64,000 bases of DNA, from contig NC_089448.1 of NCBI RefSeq assembly GCF_026210795.1, forward strand, positions 1,860,001 through 1,924,000, given 5' to 3'. Below, one piece after another: positions 1-12,204 of this stretch. How positions within the stretch are numbered: position 1 is the stretch's first letter; each line of letters starts with the position of its first letter. Source of the DNA: Rhizophagus irregularis. Lineage: Eukaryota; Glomeromycota; Glomeromycetes; Glomerales; Glomeraceae. The notes under the pieces were generated by a model. That model made no database searches. It was not told the origin of the DNA and saw only the letters and a program-made list of their open reading frames with translations. The position numbers and the translations under genes were made by a program.

Positions 1-2248
1 ATGAAGATCTTTTGAAAGAATTATTTAGAAATGAAGAACGAATTAGTACAATTGAGGTAATTTAATATTTTTTCAGTTTTATTATTTTGTAATAAATTCT
101 AATATTTATTTATTTATTCATATAGGATGATAAAAAATGTTTTACTATTATCCCCAGTGCATCTAAAAAACAGGAGTGTCGTAAGTAATTATTAAAATCA
201 TCAATGTTTAATATTTTTTAAACAATAAATTTTCCTATTTTTATATAGCAATTCCTCACGTTAAAGATGGAAAAATTGAAGCATTACCACTTGTAAAAAC
301 TGGATGTAATGTCATATTCCATAAATATGAACCATTAGATTTAGAATCATGTCCATATATAGTTATGGTTGTAAAAAACACTCACTCACATCCACCACCT
401 CCTCCTCATCGAATACCTGTTCATTTACAAGAAAATGTAAAAAATTTAATTAAAAATTCAAATGATCTTTTAAACGATACTACTCCACGAAAATTAATTT
501 CAGGTATAAGATATTTGATTTTTCTTTTTCTTTTATTTTATTGTTAATAATTAAATTTGTTTTTTAAAAAGGCCCATTAATAAAAGCTGTTTTTGGAGAA
601 ATTGTCTTATCAGATATTCATGCTTCAATGAATAATATTGATAAACTTCGTAATATTGTAATGAAAGAACAGAGATTATTACATCCACATGGACAAGGAA
701 TTATGGGAGTAGTTCATGCTTTTAATCAAAATGAAGCAAATTTACGTGATTATATTCAAAGAATTAGTAAGTATTAAATTAAAAAATGCTTAACTGTTAA
801 TAAATTTTGAAGATAATAATATAATTATTATTATTATTTATTTTTACTAGTATTCACAGATAGTGAAACGTTGTAATTTTATGTATGATTGAACTACAGG
901 CTATTCATATGTCAAAATTCAAATATTTTATGGTAGATATGTCATACAAACGTGTATTTGGAGAAATGAATGAATTTGAGTTTAATGCTTATGATGAAGA
1001 TAATCATAGCAGTAAGTAGTTAAAATTCTCAGCTTTAATTTTAATTTTAAATGTAAATTAATAATTTTTTTTTTGTTTAGTTGTAACATTTTGTAGAATT
1101 TTTACAAATGGAAGTGATTCTAAAATATACCAATGCATGTTTATGACTTTTTTTGAAGTTTATGAAAATTTAACAGGAGAAAAGCCAACTTTTTATCATT
1201 TTAATTCAGAAAAGAAAGGATGGGCAGCTATAATTGTGGATCTTGATAAAGGTCAAGCTAAAGGATTATCTTTAGCTTTAAATTCTTTATGTAATTCTAT
1301 AAGTGCTGAGCAACATTTACTTTATACTTTAAAGTCTTGTTTAGTTCATTTTGAAAGGTAAAAATAAGTTTCTTTTATTCATTTACAAATCAATTGTTAA
1401 TAATTATTTTATTTGTATTAATATAGAAATGTAAGAAATTCTAAATATTCTGATGAAAGCAAGTTTTTAATGCGTCAGCTTCCAAAAGCCAAAACCAAAG
1501 ATGACGTGAATTTTATATTTGAGCAGTTAGAGGTTATTGGTGATGAAAAAATTAACGGTAAATAATTTAAATTTGGATTATTTATATTGTCAGTTTGTCA
1601 CTAATATAATTTTCTAAAAAATAGATTGGATAGCTGAATACCAAACACCATGGATCTTAGCATCACTAAATCACAATTTTTCATTAATGGATCATGATAT
1701 TTGGATGACTACCCCTTTTGATACTAATGTATCCGAATGTTCACATGCAAATGTAAATAGAGAAGGGACGCGATTGAGATTAAAAACTGCAATATTTCAG
1801 TAAGTTATTTTAATTAAATAATCTTTTAATATATTTTATAATTATTAACAAAATTATTTTTTAGTTCATGGAACTATGATCTAACATTATATAGACGTTT
1901 TCATAACTACCAGCAGTATAATATCCCTATGTCAAGCAAGGATAAAAGTGGTACAAAACGAAAAATAGAGGCTAATAAGCGAAAAGGTAATTATTAATAT
2001 ATTTTTAATTAAACTTAATTCTTATTACTTATCTGTTATTATCTTTAGAAAAACGAAAAAATACCCAAATTCCAAAATTACCAAACAAAAGGCAGAAAGT
2101 GAGTGTTAAGGATGATTCAGAATTTCAAAAAAGAATTTAAGAGTTGGAATATGAAGAACGTAAGGAAGAATTAGAACGAAAAAGATTGGATAATCAATTA
2201 AAGAAATTAGAAATTGCACAGAAAGAAAAGGAGTTAAATGAAAATTAA
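1..2248 (+). pseudogene. MULE-transposase-like multi-exon gene, 5' cut by window edge, broken
   Basis: I read ten exons from GT/AG sites: 3-56, 126-180, 249-503, 572-766, 851-1011, 1081-1357, 1427-1557, 1625-1799, 1865-1986 and 2049-2248. The product has a Cys/His zinc-finger-like stretch ending SCPYIVMVVKNTHSHPPPPP, of the type associated with WRKY/GCM1 and FLYWCH fingers. A MULE-like catalytic core follows (FMVDMSYKRVFGEMNEFEF, then GWAAIIVDLDKGQAKG), then the segment TPFDTNVSECSHANVNREG, and a charged coiled-coil tail. Two lesions are visible. A single-base frameshift lies near 871-873: the frame runs into TAA at 874-876, while the conserved sequence resumes in another frame as VILCMIELQAIHMSK. 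An in-frame TAA at 2138-2140 interrupts the coiled coil, which then stays open to the TAA at 2246-2248. Naming it MULE-derived rests on family recognition. Sequencing error could explain the indel, but less easily both lesions. Confidence 0.7.
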
Positions 2249-3198
2249 ATAGCGTGTTAATAACCTGTACTTTTGAGAAATTAAATAAATCCAATATCGT
2301 TACATTACTTGTAAATTCTTTTTCTATGCTTATAAAATATAGGTTATTAAGTGTTTAAACTAAATAAATATAAGTTGTAGCATTAATTAATAATATAAAA
2401 AATTATTAAAGATGAATAGGTAGTTTTATTGGAATTAATATAATTATGATCACTTCTTTATACAAGTTGTAATATGTTAATAATTGAAACATAATAGTAA
2501 ACCAATTCGTCTCCTATTAATCACTAAAACTAAAACTGAGTAGAAAAGGAAGTGCTCTATTGATTACATTATAGTCCGACTACAATAATCTAATTTTTAC
2601 AGGAATATACTTTATCATAATATTTTGTAATGTGTATTTTAGAAAAGTTTAATTAAAGACCTAACAATAAATATTATATTTTTATCGCGTTTTCTTTTAT
2701 ACTTTTGTTAATTATTCAATTCTTCAATAAACAAAAGCAATTTTCAAGAAAATTGCAACTTTTTCTTTTATATATATACCAGTTATTTTTTTTTTATTAA
2801 TTTATGTTTTATATATTATATTGAAATATGGTAAAAATTCTAGCAATAATGGTTTCTCTTAAGAATGAAAATTTAATATAACTCTTTAGAAATGTAAGAA
2901 TAAAGTAGTGCAGTTTGGCTTTTAATAATATTTTCTTAAGTTTCGTCAAATATACTGTAACTCTGTAAGTACATGTGAGTACACGTGAGTACATGAGTAC
3001 ATGATATTGTGTTCACGTACTTGTAATCACAGCTGCGTTGTAATTGTAATAATTAACTATATAATCCATTTATTTTGGGCATTTCAGTCATATAATCTGG
3101 AAGTATGCATTGTGCCAATCTCAATTATTGTTTTTAAAAAAGAACTTAGAAATACTCAGCCCTCCAAAAAAATTTAATCCGGAAATGTGTACTATGTG
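2249..3198. other. AT-rich intergenic DNA
   Basis: I see no convincing gene. The only local structure is a short GTACATG-type tandem repeat at about 2968-3003, which includes one CACGTG. Confidence 0.5.
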
Positions 3199-4065
3199 TG
3201 ATGATCATTTTTTATTTACAAGTCTCCGTTATTTTAATATTTATAATCTTTGTACGCATAAACAAATGTACAGTAACATTGCTGCCATATGTTTTTAACT
3301 TAATCTAATTAAGTTGAACAGCTTCTCTAAAAGGAATTTGTAAAAATAATTGACCCCAGGATAACCAATAAAATGAAAAATGCGCTTTTTTATTTCCGAA
3401 AGTTAACGTAAAATTAGCCAAAATATCAAATTCAGGTTGTTTAACATACCAGGCATCTAAAATTAATATTGTAATAAACAACATATTATACTGTACCTAA
3501 TTTGTATTTATTATAAAAAAAATCTGGCATTTAAGGTTTCTCAAGTTACGCAAATGCATTTATGATTTATCACATAAGATCATATGATCATTCTGATTAA
3601 TAAAAAACCAGTTCTAATACTAGCAACTGAAGCCCTAACCTTATGTTTTGGTCAGTAAGAACGTAACGAGAACCGAAATGGTATGAACTCATGTTTTTAC
3701 TTTGCATTTATGCTAAACATTTTCAGTTATTAAAGCTAATTTTTTTTTCGGCAATAGTATTTTCCATTTTGTAATATTAACCGATTTCTGAAAACAATTA
3801 ATTTCCTATTTCAGAAGTAGTATTGTCTGACCGGTCGATCAACGAATTTAGAAAAGATAAAAATAGAAAATTCTTAGAATTTTTTTCTAAATAAACGTCA
3901 ACTCAATAATTTTAAAATGAATAGTTTCAAGAAAATGTATTTTTGGGGTTTTTTGGGCAACCGCACTTCTTCATTTCCTATTATTAATAAAAATTATTAT
4001 ATTTTATTTTGAAATTCATTTATATCAAGCATGGTTCCAAAATTTGCGGAGTTCATTATTTCCCA
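3199..4065 (+). repeat. Dispersed direct repeat, copy A (~0.86 kb)
   Basis: This segment matches 6651-7505 in the same orientation. Shared landmarks in order are TGATGATCATTTT, AAGTTGAACAGCTTCTC, AATAATTGAC, AACGTAACGAGAACCGAAAT, CGGCAATAGTATTTTCC, GTATTGTCTGACCGGTCGAT and AAAATTTGCGGAGTT. It has no coding capacity and I found no clear terminal inverted repeats. It is probably a non-autonomous element or a segmental duplication. Confidence 0.75.
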
Positions 4066-5023
4066 CCGGCATGGTATGCAGGATGTGCATGTATGCTAGG
4101 ACTCCAAAATATATATAAAGGGTCAAAGGCAGCCAAAAGATTTTTATTATTATTAGCTGTCCTCATTTTTCAGGGCCGGAATTATGATAATTTCGGTCAG
4201 TATCCAAAAAAGGTAACAGATTTACACAAGTCATTATCTATAAAAGGAAAGATTTTCATGATTTTTTTTTTTGGGCTCGTTGTACGCGAACTCGAACCGA
4301 CCTTTTTATGTATATTTCGGGGTCTTAATATACATTTTATTTACGTATGATATTTAATGTATATTCATAGGAAAAAATTTATAGGAAAAACAATATCATT
4401 GTTCATATCTTTATTTACTTTTTTTTTTAGCTGTATATTAAAACTTGTAAAATTATTTTTTACAATTAATGACATCACTTTCTTCATATGAATTCATCAT
4501 TTAAATTTCCATTCAATTTCTTTTGTGTAAGTTTTTATTTTCTAAACAACTTTTCAATGCGAAAATGATGATAATTTTATTCTGATCACAGTTTAATATA
4601 GAAAAAGATAATTAATGCATTCTTTTAGATATACAAATATATACAAATAATGTATTAATATTAACATAACAAAAAATATATATATATTTAGGACCTTCAA
4701 GAAAGTTAATAGATAATGTTTCTGCTAATTTGGAAGCTTAATTTGTGATTTAATAAGAATTTGCACAGAATTATAGCATAATCAATAGGAATCATGCACT
4801 CGCACTTCCTAAGAAAATTATCGACCTGTGGTTTAAACATTTGATTTAAAATCTTCTATATTTCTTTGAATTTATAAACCTTTACTTTTAATTACTTTTA
4901 AAAAATTATAAAAACGATTCAATATATTGGTTGATTAAAATAATAAATAATTAGGAAAATACATATATTGAGATCTTATATATAAATATACAATATTTAC
5001 AAAAGTCTATTATTCAGTATTAA
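4066..5023. other. AT-rich intergenic DNA with a small shared repeat
   Basis: The stretch around 4166-4210 (CAGGGCCGGAATTATGATAA) reappears in similar form near 26825-26870, so it is part of a dispersed element. The 113-codon open frame crossing this region begins in the repeat and has no recognisable domain. I see no gene. Confidence 0.45.
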
Positions 5024-6382
5024 TTAATGAATAATGATTTCCATATTTGAAGATTCTTTTAATGTGTCATTAATTTTTTGATCATCATCATTACTCTCAT
5101 CATCAACTTTAATCTCATCATCATCTTTAATCTCATCATCCCCATGGTTCTCATCATTCTCATCCTCATTTTTTAATACAGTGCTTGCACATTCGAAGAA
5201 TGATAATTTTTTCATTGACACAACTATTATTTTATCATTATCAATAATTTGGCTGTGAGTTTGATCGCTAGAGGATAAAGTAGATGATATATGATCATCA
5301 GTACTTTGGATAGATTTCACGGTCTTTGTTGACGATCCATTCTGTTGACCTTTACCCTCAATGACATGAACAATTTCAGCATCAATGGTGATTACGTAAG
5401 ATAGCAAAATGTATATTATGCATTTTACAGTCATCGATGGACCTTCTTCTAGAAGATAAAATATATCCAAAATAGCGAAAAGATGAAAGATGAAAGATAT
5501 TATCAATCGTAAAAAATTCCAGTACGTAACAGCTGTGAATAATGTTCTCTTGCTTCTAATATTTAAAGACAATTGAGAAGCATTTTTATTGGCATTTTTT
5601 AAAATAAGGATTAAACGTGTGGTCACATATGTATCAATTAAAAAGTCCGTGACAATTCCTCCAATACCGTAAGGGGCAATATTAAGATAATCGTAAGAAC
5701 AAATAGATGTTTCACTTTCGGATACATATTGGGTAGTTATTTGTTGGAAAATTAGGTATGGGATCTATAAAAATAATCATTGATGTCGATACTCAGTTAT
5801 TATTTGTTTTTAAAAAGAGAAAGGAAGAAAAATATCATATTTTAAAAGAAAATTTACCGTAAATGCAGTTCTAATTACAAATAATAAAATGCATATCCGT
5901 TTATCCCAGACTTTTCTTTTCATATCTATTTGCCTTATCCTCCATAATAAGAAAGCTGTTAATGATAATCTCGATATGATGTTTCCGATATACGTAATGT
6001 ATAAAGAGGCAGCGCATTGAAGGATTGTAGGGACTTTTGGAGTTATATAAATGCCAACAACTCCAGAATTGCGCACAATTTGACCAAAATTGAAAATAAT
6101 TTTAAGAATACTTGAAGCGTGTGTTTTACGTATTTTATATGAAATTATCGAAACTATCATGTTGTGAATGCATATCTATAAAAAAGGGATAAAAGTAGTA
6201 AATCATTAATTAACATTTAACACCTAAGAGTTCTTCTACTTTAGACTCAAGATTATTGTTGTTTAGAACTTCTCTGCTTAGTCTTTAATCAAAATTTTAT
6301 TTTAAAATTAATATCTTACCATAATAGATGCTCCCAACCAAAAGCCAACATATGCTTGCGTCTGAATAAAATTGATTTCCAT
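5024..6382 (-). CDS. Multi-pass membrane protein with acidic C-terminal tail (373 aa, 3 exons)
   Basis: Join complement of 6320-6382, 5858-6175 and 5024-5764. Both introns are phase 0 with GT...AG ends. Exon 1 gives MEINFIQTQAYVGFWLGASIM and runs directly into ICIHNMIVSIISYKIRK as the first membrane helix. About six or seven hydrophobic segments follow: around FGQIVRNSGVVGIYITP, LYITYIGNIISRLSLTAFLL, ICILLFVIRTAFTIPYLIF, APYGIGGIVTDFLIDTY, RLIISFIFHLFAILDIFYLL and CIIYILLSYVITIDAEIV. Residues from about 255 onward form a hydrophilic tail rich in Ser, Thr, Asp and Glu, with a dense Asp/Glu/Lys run near the end. Topology suggests a 7TM-like plasma- or internal-membrane protein, but I recognise no named receptor or transporter family. 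The gene sits between two direct repeat copies. Confidence 0.7.
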
Positions 6383-6650
6383 TTTTATGCTTTGGATGAA
6401 ATAAAATAATTATGAGAGAAGGTGTAGCGTATCTTTTTATATTATAAAAATTTTATTCATTCATTTCTAAAAAGGAAACCATATTAGTAAACTTCGGATT
6501 AAATATCCAGCAAAATGTCTCATTCATTTTGGTCATTTTGGTCTAATATTAAAAGATTGTGTCACGTAATCTTGTGCCGATCCAATTATAAATAAACTTA
6601 GTATTATATTTAGCCTCAAAATCAAAAAACTTAAATGGAAATGATAAATT

Positions 6651-7505
6651 TTGATGATCATTTTCGTCCCTGTTATTTTAAATTTATCATCTTGTACGAT
6701 AAACAAATGTAATTTAGCTGCAGTATGTCTAGTTAAGTTGAACAGCTTCTCTAAAAAGAATTTTTAAAAATAATTGACTTCGGGATAAACCAATAAAATG
6801 ATAAATGGACTTTTTTCTTACCGAAAATTAGCGTAAAATCAGCCAAGAAATTCAGATTGTTTATATTGTAATAAACAATTTATTAAACCTAATTTGTATT
6901 TAGTAAAAGAAGAAAAATCTAATCTAAATCTCTGTTTTGTCGACACCAAGTATTTAAGATTTCTCAAGTTGCGCAAGTGCGTTTATAACTTCTATCCGCA
7001 TATGGACATTATCGACTAATTAATAGAAAACGGGTTCTAATGCCAACTAGCAACTGAAACCATAATTTTATGTTTTGGTCAGTGAGAACGTAACGAGAAC
7101 CGAAATGGTTGATTTCGTGTTTTTATTCTGCATTTATACTAAACATTGTTAGTTATTGAGGTTAATTTTTTTTTCGGCAATAGTATTTTCCATTTTGTAA
7201 TATTAACCGATTTCTGAAAACAATTAATTTCCTATTTCAGAAGTAGTATTGTCTGACCGGTCGATCAACGTAAAAAAATTGATTCTTAGAATATTTTTTT
7301 TTCTAAATAAAACGTCAACTCAATAATTTTAAAATACGTTTTCTTGAAAACTATGAGCTAATATTATTATATATACACAATATATATACCATTTATCACA
7401 CTTTTTCACGCCTTCGTTTATTTTCTATTATTACATTTTATTTTATAATTCTTATATATCTTTTTATCGAAGCATGCTTCCAAAATTTGCGGAGTTTATT
7501 ATTTC
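6651..7505 (+). repeat. Dispersed direct repeat, copy B
   Basis: Second copy of the repeat at 3199-4065, same orientation, diverged by substitutions and small indels. The best preserved part is 7174-7269, from CGGCAATAG through the CCGGTCGATCAACG block. The pair brackets the membrane-protein gene at 5024-6382. Confidence 0.75.
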
Positions 7506-7540
7506 CATTGTATACAGTGTATACAGTATATGTACAAGTA

Positions 7541-8687
7541 GAGATGCGATTCTAAATCCGTCCATTCGGATAGTCCGCCTTAAATCCGATCCGAAACCAG
7601 ATAACGGGATACATAATCCGTAATCCGTTATCTATTAATATATAATACTGTATATAGTAAGAGGGACAATCTTAACGTACGCATCGTGTGTACTATCTTA
7701 ACTACTAAAAAATATGAAATTATGGTAAAATTCGTAATTTATGCTCAAAAATTGTGTCTAGATTTTATTTTATTTTTGTTTTGATTATTCTTTCTTTCTC
7801 TCGCTTTCTTAGTAGTAGTTAATAGTAGTTTGTTATTTTTTTTAAATAGAACTTTCATAGAACTTTGTGCAACTAAGTTAACTCTTTTCTCACTAAATAT
7901 TGTTTGGCGGGTATATATTATGTTCATAGAGTGTAATCAAAAAATTATATTTAGGTTCAAAGAGATAAAATTCTGAAACTAAATTGGTAGATAGAAGGTT
8001 ACTATTTTTTGTAGGTAAAATCCTAATTTTAACAAAATATTTAACAAAACGTTCCTTTTATGAAAAAATATATACACAACAAAATATAACATTATAATTA
8101 TGAAAAAATAAATAAATGTATATATATATACATACAGTATATCAATATATGTTCATAAAGTTGTAAATTGTAATTATACTCGTGTGCAGATTTGTTAATA
8201 GATGAAATATACAAAACTTCAATATATTTAAGTCAACTTATTACTCTATTTATTTTATATTGTACACATCCAAGGATGCTTACGATAATATTATACACTA
8301 ATACACATGATGCGTACGTTAAGGATGGGAGAGAACAAAACTCATTGATTCTTAATGTCGGCCGGCACTACCAATGTTCCGCCAACACTATGATTACTTC
8401 GGATTTAATCCAATACGGATATCGGATAAATTTTTGTTTTCGTATTCAATATGTAACGTCATGAAATTTTTAGTAGATCGGTCCATATAATTTTCCAATT
8501 ATCCTACGCGGATTCACATCTTTTCAATTTTTGTGTTCAGTTAATAGATTATAACATTTAATTCGGGCCAAAATTAACAATAATTCTGGCCATTTTTTTT
8601 TGTTAAATTCCTCCCTGGTAAATCTCAACCTTGTTAATATGTTAAACAATATATTGGATTGGTGTGGCCTTATCCAGATCGCATCTC
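7541..8687. mobile_element. Non-autonomous TIR element, 1147 bp, TA target duplication
   Basis: The left end GAGATGCGAT at 7541-7550 and the right end ATCGCATCTC at 8678-8687 are perfect inverted repeats. TA dinucleotides flank them at 7539-7540 and 8688-8689. Both subterminal zones hold clustered CGGAT/ATCCG motifs (about 7555-7635 and 8398-8435). No transposase is encoded. The TA duplication fits a Tc1/mariner-type mobiliser, but the inverted repeats are short, so the class is tentative. Confidence 0.6.
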
Positions 8688-8689
8688 TA

Positions 8690-9594
8690 GGGGAATGGAC
8701 CAAAATCAAATTTAGTGATTATACAGTACATCATTTTTCAGAAAATATAATTTTATTGATAAATATTAGTAAAAAGAATGGTTGACTTTTTTGGTATTAA
8801 CAGATAAAACAAAGAATACAAATTTATTAAAAGAAAACCGATAACATAGTAAATTGCTTCTCAAAATTGCATAATAACTAAGTATACCATCCCTTTTTGC
8901 CACGGTCCAATATAGGATTTTAATGACAATTTATTTACATAATATGATCGTTTCGATATTAAATAGCTTTATCACTAGGGAATGGAAAGCCATTGTGAGT
9001 CCGGAGCGTGATCACTTTCAGGAGGAACAATGTAAGGAAATTTCAGAATCCTAAATGAATAAAAAAAAGCTGGCTATACTTTGACATTAGAAGTTTTGGA
9101 CTAATACTGTATATAATAATATAATTTTTGATTTTTTAACAGATTTACGTGTTTTACCCTTATAACAATACATAATTATTCTAAAAGAATTTTTACAAGT
9201 ACTCTGATTTGATATTGAAAATCACGTGACTGCACGCTTCCCTTAAATTTTCCATTTATACGGCGACGCGTAAAAAATTTTGCTGTAGATAGGTCTTTCA
9301 ATCGAAAAGTGGGACCTGTATGGGATGACTTATGGGATGTGCATTTCTAGTCGGATTGTTGCCTTGACTATAAATATGATTGGCATGTCGATCATAGCAC
9401 ATTATGATTTACAATTTAATATCCTATCGATTTACGTGAGGTAGGCTTGATGCCTTTCACAAGACACCATACTGCTTCTTTTGTAGGGAAAGTAGTCTAG
9501 AGCGACGCTGGATACCATCCCTATAAGAAATATGTATACGGAAAGGATACGTTTTGTATACATTTTATGTACGTTTCTATAGATTCCGTATACA
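8690..9594. other. AT-rich intergenic DNA
   Basis: I see no gene. GTCCGGAGCGTGATCAC near 8999 resembles the end of the small element at 22040-22170, so a fragment of that family may be present. TACG-rich stretches from about 9530 resemble DNA near 19400, 35200 and 36450. Confidence 0.4.
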
Positions 9595-9790
9595 AATTCC
9601 GTATATTTAATAAGCAATTCATTTTTGAACATTTTTTAAAAAAACTGATGTATACGAAATGTATACGGAAAAAATTAATCATACGGAATGTATATGGAAT
9701 TTTTAAACTTAATATTTTTAGAAAATAATTTTACAAAAATCTCGTATCATAACACGAGATCACGTGATTGTTTTATGATACGTTTTTTGT
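9595..9790 (+). repeat. LINE 5'-flank/5'-UTR repeat, also present inverted at 36170-36490
   Basis: The order AGCAATTCATTTTTGAA, TATACGGA, GGAATTTTTAAACTT, CGTATCATAACACGAG, CACGTGATTG is found again on the minus strand from about 36485 down to 36170. It most likely belongs to the 5' end of the LINE, which would put the element's start at or before 9.6 kb. The exact boundary and any target duplication are not resolved. Confidence 0.5.
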
Positions 9791-9943
9791 TTTTTATATA
9801 TAAACCCTTACTGACCCTTATTCCGACTCTGACCATTTTTTTTTTTTGCTAAAGAAACATACTATAGAAACTACTTTTCCTACATATAAACCTGGTCTAA
9901 ATCGTGATTTTTCGGACTCTATACTCTTGTTTACATTATTTAC

Positions 9944-12088
9944 ATGAGTAGAAACACTCGTTCCAAGTTTTCTCAAAAAATTCTAAAAAATATTGAAAAA
10001 ACATATCATTCTACTACCGACAAAGAAGACATATATAGAACTTTCGCTCCTAACGTTAATAATAACAGAAATAGAAAAATGTCGAATATATCCACAACTA
10101 ACAACAACAATAGTCATAAGACAGCCGAGCCTGCTTTGACTTCACCTTCTCAAACTTCCTCCTCCGTGGAGCAAGTCCCTGGGAATAATTCTTTAATAAC
10201 ACGTGACTCCACTCCCCATTTACCAAATGCACCAATCGTTGAAACGGTTGATGAAATGGAAATAGAAGTTACCAATAATAATGAAACACAACAACTTTCA
10301 GAAGGATCTACATCCATTAATGGCAATCCACCACTAATAGAGGAAATTCCCATGATCGACAACATATTTTCAGCCTCAAATATACAAGCACAAACTTCCT
10401 TTGAAGGGTTTATCCCACGAGATAGTTTCCCACCGAAACTCACAGACAAAGAAATTTTACAAACACTCAACACCATCTTTATCGGAGACAAAGATTTTAT
10501 CAAAGTCAGATCTCTCAAAAAAATGACTTTCAAATTTTACATGATATCTGTGTCGACTAAAGAGAAATTGTCACACCTTATCAAAACATCACCCCCGTCC
10601 CTTAATAAAGTTAAAATTTATGAATATACACAACAAAATATAGATACCTTAATTGAACGAAAACTCCAATTACAAGACAACACCATTATCAAAATTTTAG
10701 ATATCCCCGTCAATTATGATGTCACGTTATTAATAAAACAAATAACTGATGCAACGGGAAAACGAATCACAACTTACAAAGAAACCAAAAAACCACCTCA
10801 AAGAATCCAAAACCGTAACAAAAATGATAAACCAATTTTTATCAAACCAATTTATAAACAATTAATAATCAGCTTTGAGGACAAAGCCGCAGCAGATTAC
10901 TTATTAGCACAAGACTGGTGCTTAGCCATTGAGGACTCAGTAGCCAGAATCTTACCAGGCAATCCAAAACATCCGATATACACACAACGAACCTCAGCTT
11001 TCTATAAAATTACCGGTCTACCTTTAAACACGAACGCAAAAGATTTAAGCCCTTTAGTTGAACATCTAAAGGGTCGTACGTGTACATTTACCCAAACCTC
11101 ACGCTCATCATTTTTCAAAAACGCATTCATATACGTTGACCTGAATGACGTTAAAAAAGATTACACCACAATCACGGGTACAAAATTTGGACAACACACA
11201 ATCTTTATCTTTCCCCATACCAATACCAAAAAAACTTGCAATGTATGTGGAAATCATACACACGAATATAAAAATTGCACTAGTACTGATTTTACCCTAG
11301 ACAAAAATGAACGTAAAATTTTCAGAAGACGTTTCATTACACGTAACAAAGAACGTATTCTTATCAACAAAACTACCAGACAAAACTATAACCACGTCAT
11401 AAGACTCTCTAAAGACAATCCTGGTAATTCAAATGTACAATCCCGCCCTCAACCGAACACACGAGGCAAACAAAGACAAACTTATAATAACACTACAAAT
11501 CACCCGGATAAGACGCATCAGAAGTCTAGTTCGTCCTGGTCCAATCAACAGCTCCCTCAAGAAATCTTAGACAAAATTGCACTTATGGAACAACAAATCA
11601 CTACCTTAACAAACCACGTTAACGTATTACAAGATTCCCACCAAACATTCACGGAGCAATACTCTTCGCACCATCAACAACTAACCACAATTGACACTAA
11701 CATAGCGTTGCTCACACATAGACAAGATAGTCTTGAAAATCAACATAAAACCTTGATGACCCAGATGCAAACGCTCATCAACACTCTACAAGCATCACAA
11801 ACGCCATCCCCCTGACAACAACCAGCCAGAAAAGCCAAACGTACCAGTACCCCATATGAAAAAAATTCTTTGAAGGATGTGAAAAAACGGTTTATCCAAC
11901 CATCCTCTGAATCGGTTATGACTGACAGTGATGCACCCCCACTTTCAGACGAATATTACACCGAATCTGGAGATGTCTCCGATACGGGCACCATTGAAAA
12001 TACATATGAAGCAGCTGAACAAGAAACTTCAGGACAATCGAGTTTCATTCTTAACCCATTTAATTGGGGCAATAAACCTCAGGTTTAA
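9944..12088 (+). CDS. LINE ORF1, nucleic-acid-binding protein with zinc knuckle, one in-frame TGA
   Basis: The frame starts MSRNTRSKFS and runs to a TGA at 11813-11815 (codon 624). It then stays open in the same frame to the TAA at 12086-12088, 715 codons in all. The first ~150 residues are Asn/Thr/Ser-rich and probably disordered. A CCHC zinc knuckle (CNVCGNHTHEYKNC, CX2CX4HX4C) sits at about residues 432-445 and is followed by a basic region. A Gln/His-rich coiled coil covers about 545-620. The part after the stop is short and acidic. Such ORF1 proteins bind the element RNA in the ribonucleoprotein. The TGA could have come from CGA by C-to-T change. Confidence 0.8.
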
Positions 12089-12204
12089 TTTGTGATTCAT
12101 TCTTTATAATCATAAAGAATTTAGACATACCGTTTTGATTCCCCTTATTGTTTTTATCTCAACTCTTGGTTTACATACACCCAATTTCATACATATTTTA
12201 AATA

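Noticed and set aside
4009-4350. 113-codon plus-strand ORF
   Set aside because: It begins inside a dispersed repeat, has no domain, and its sequence is not kept open in the second repeat copy.
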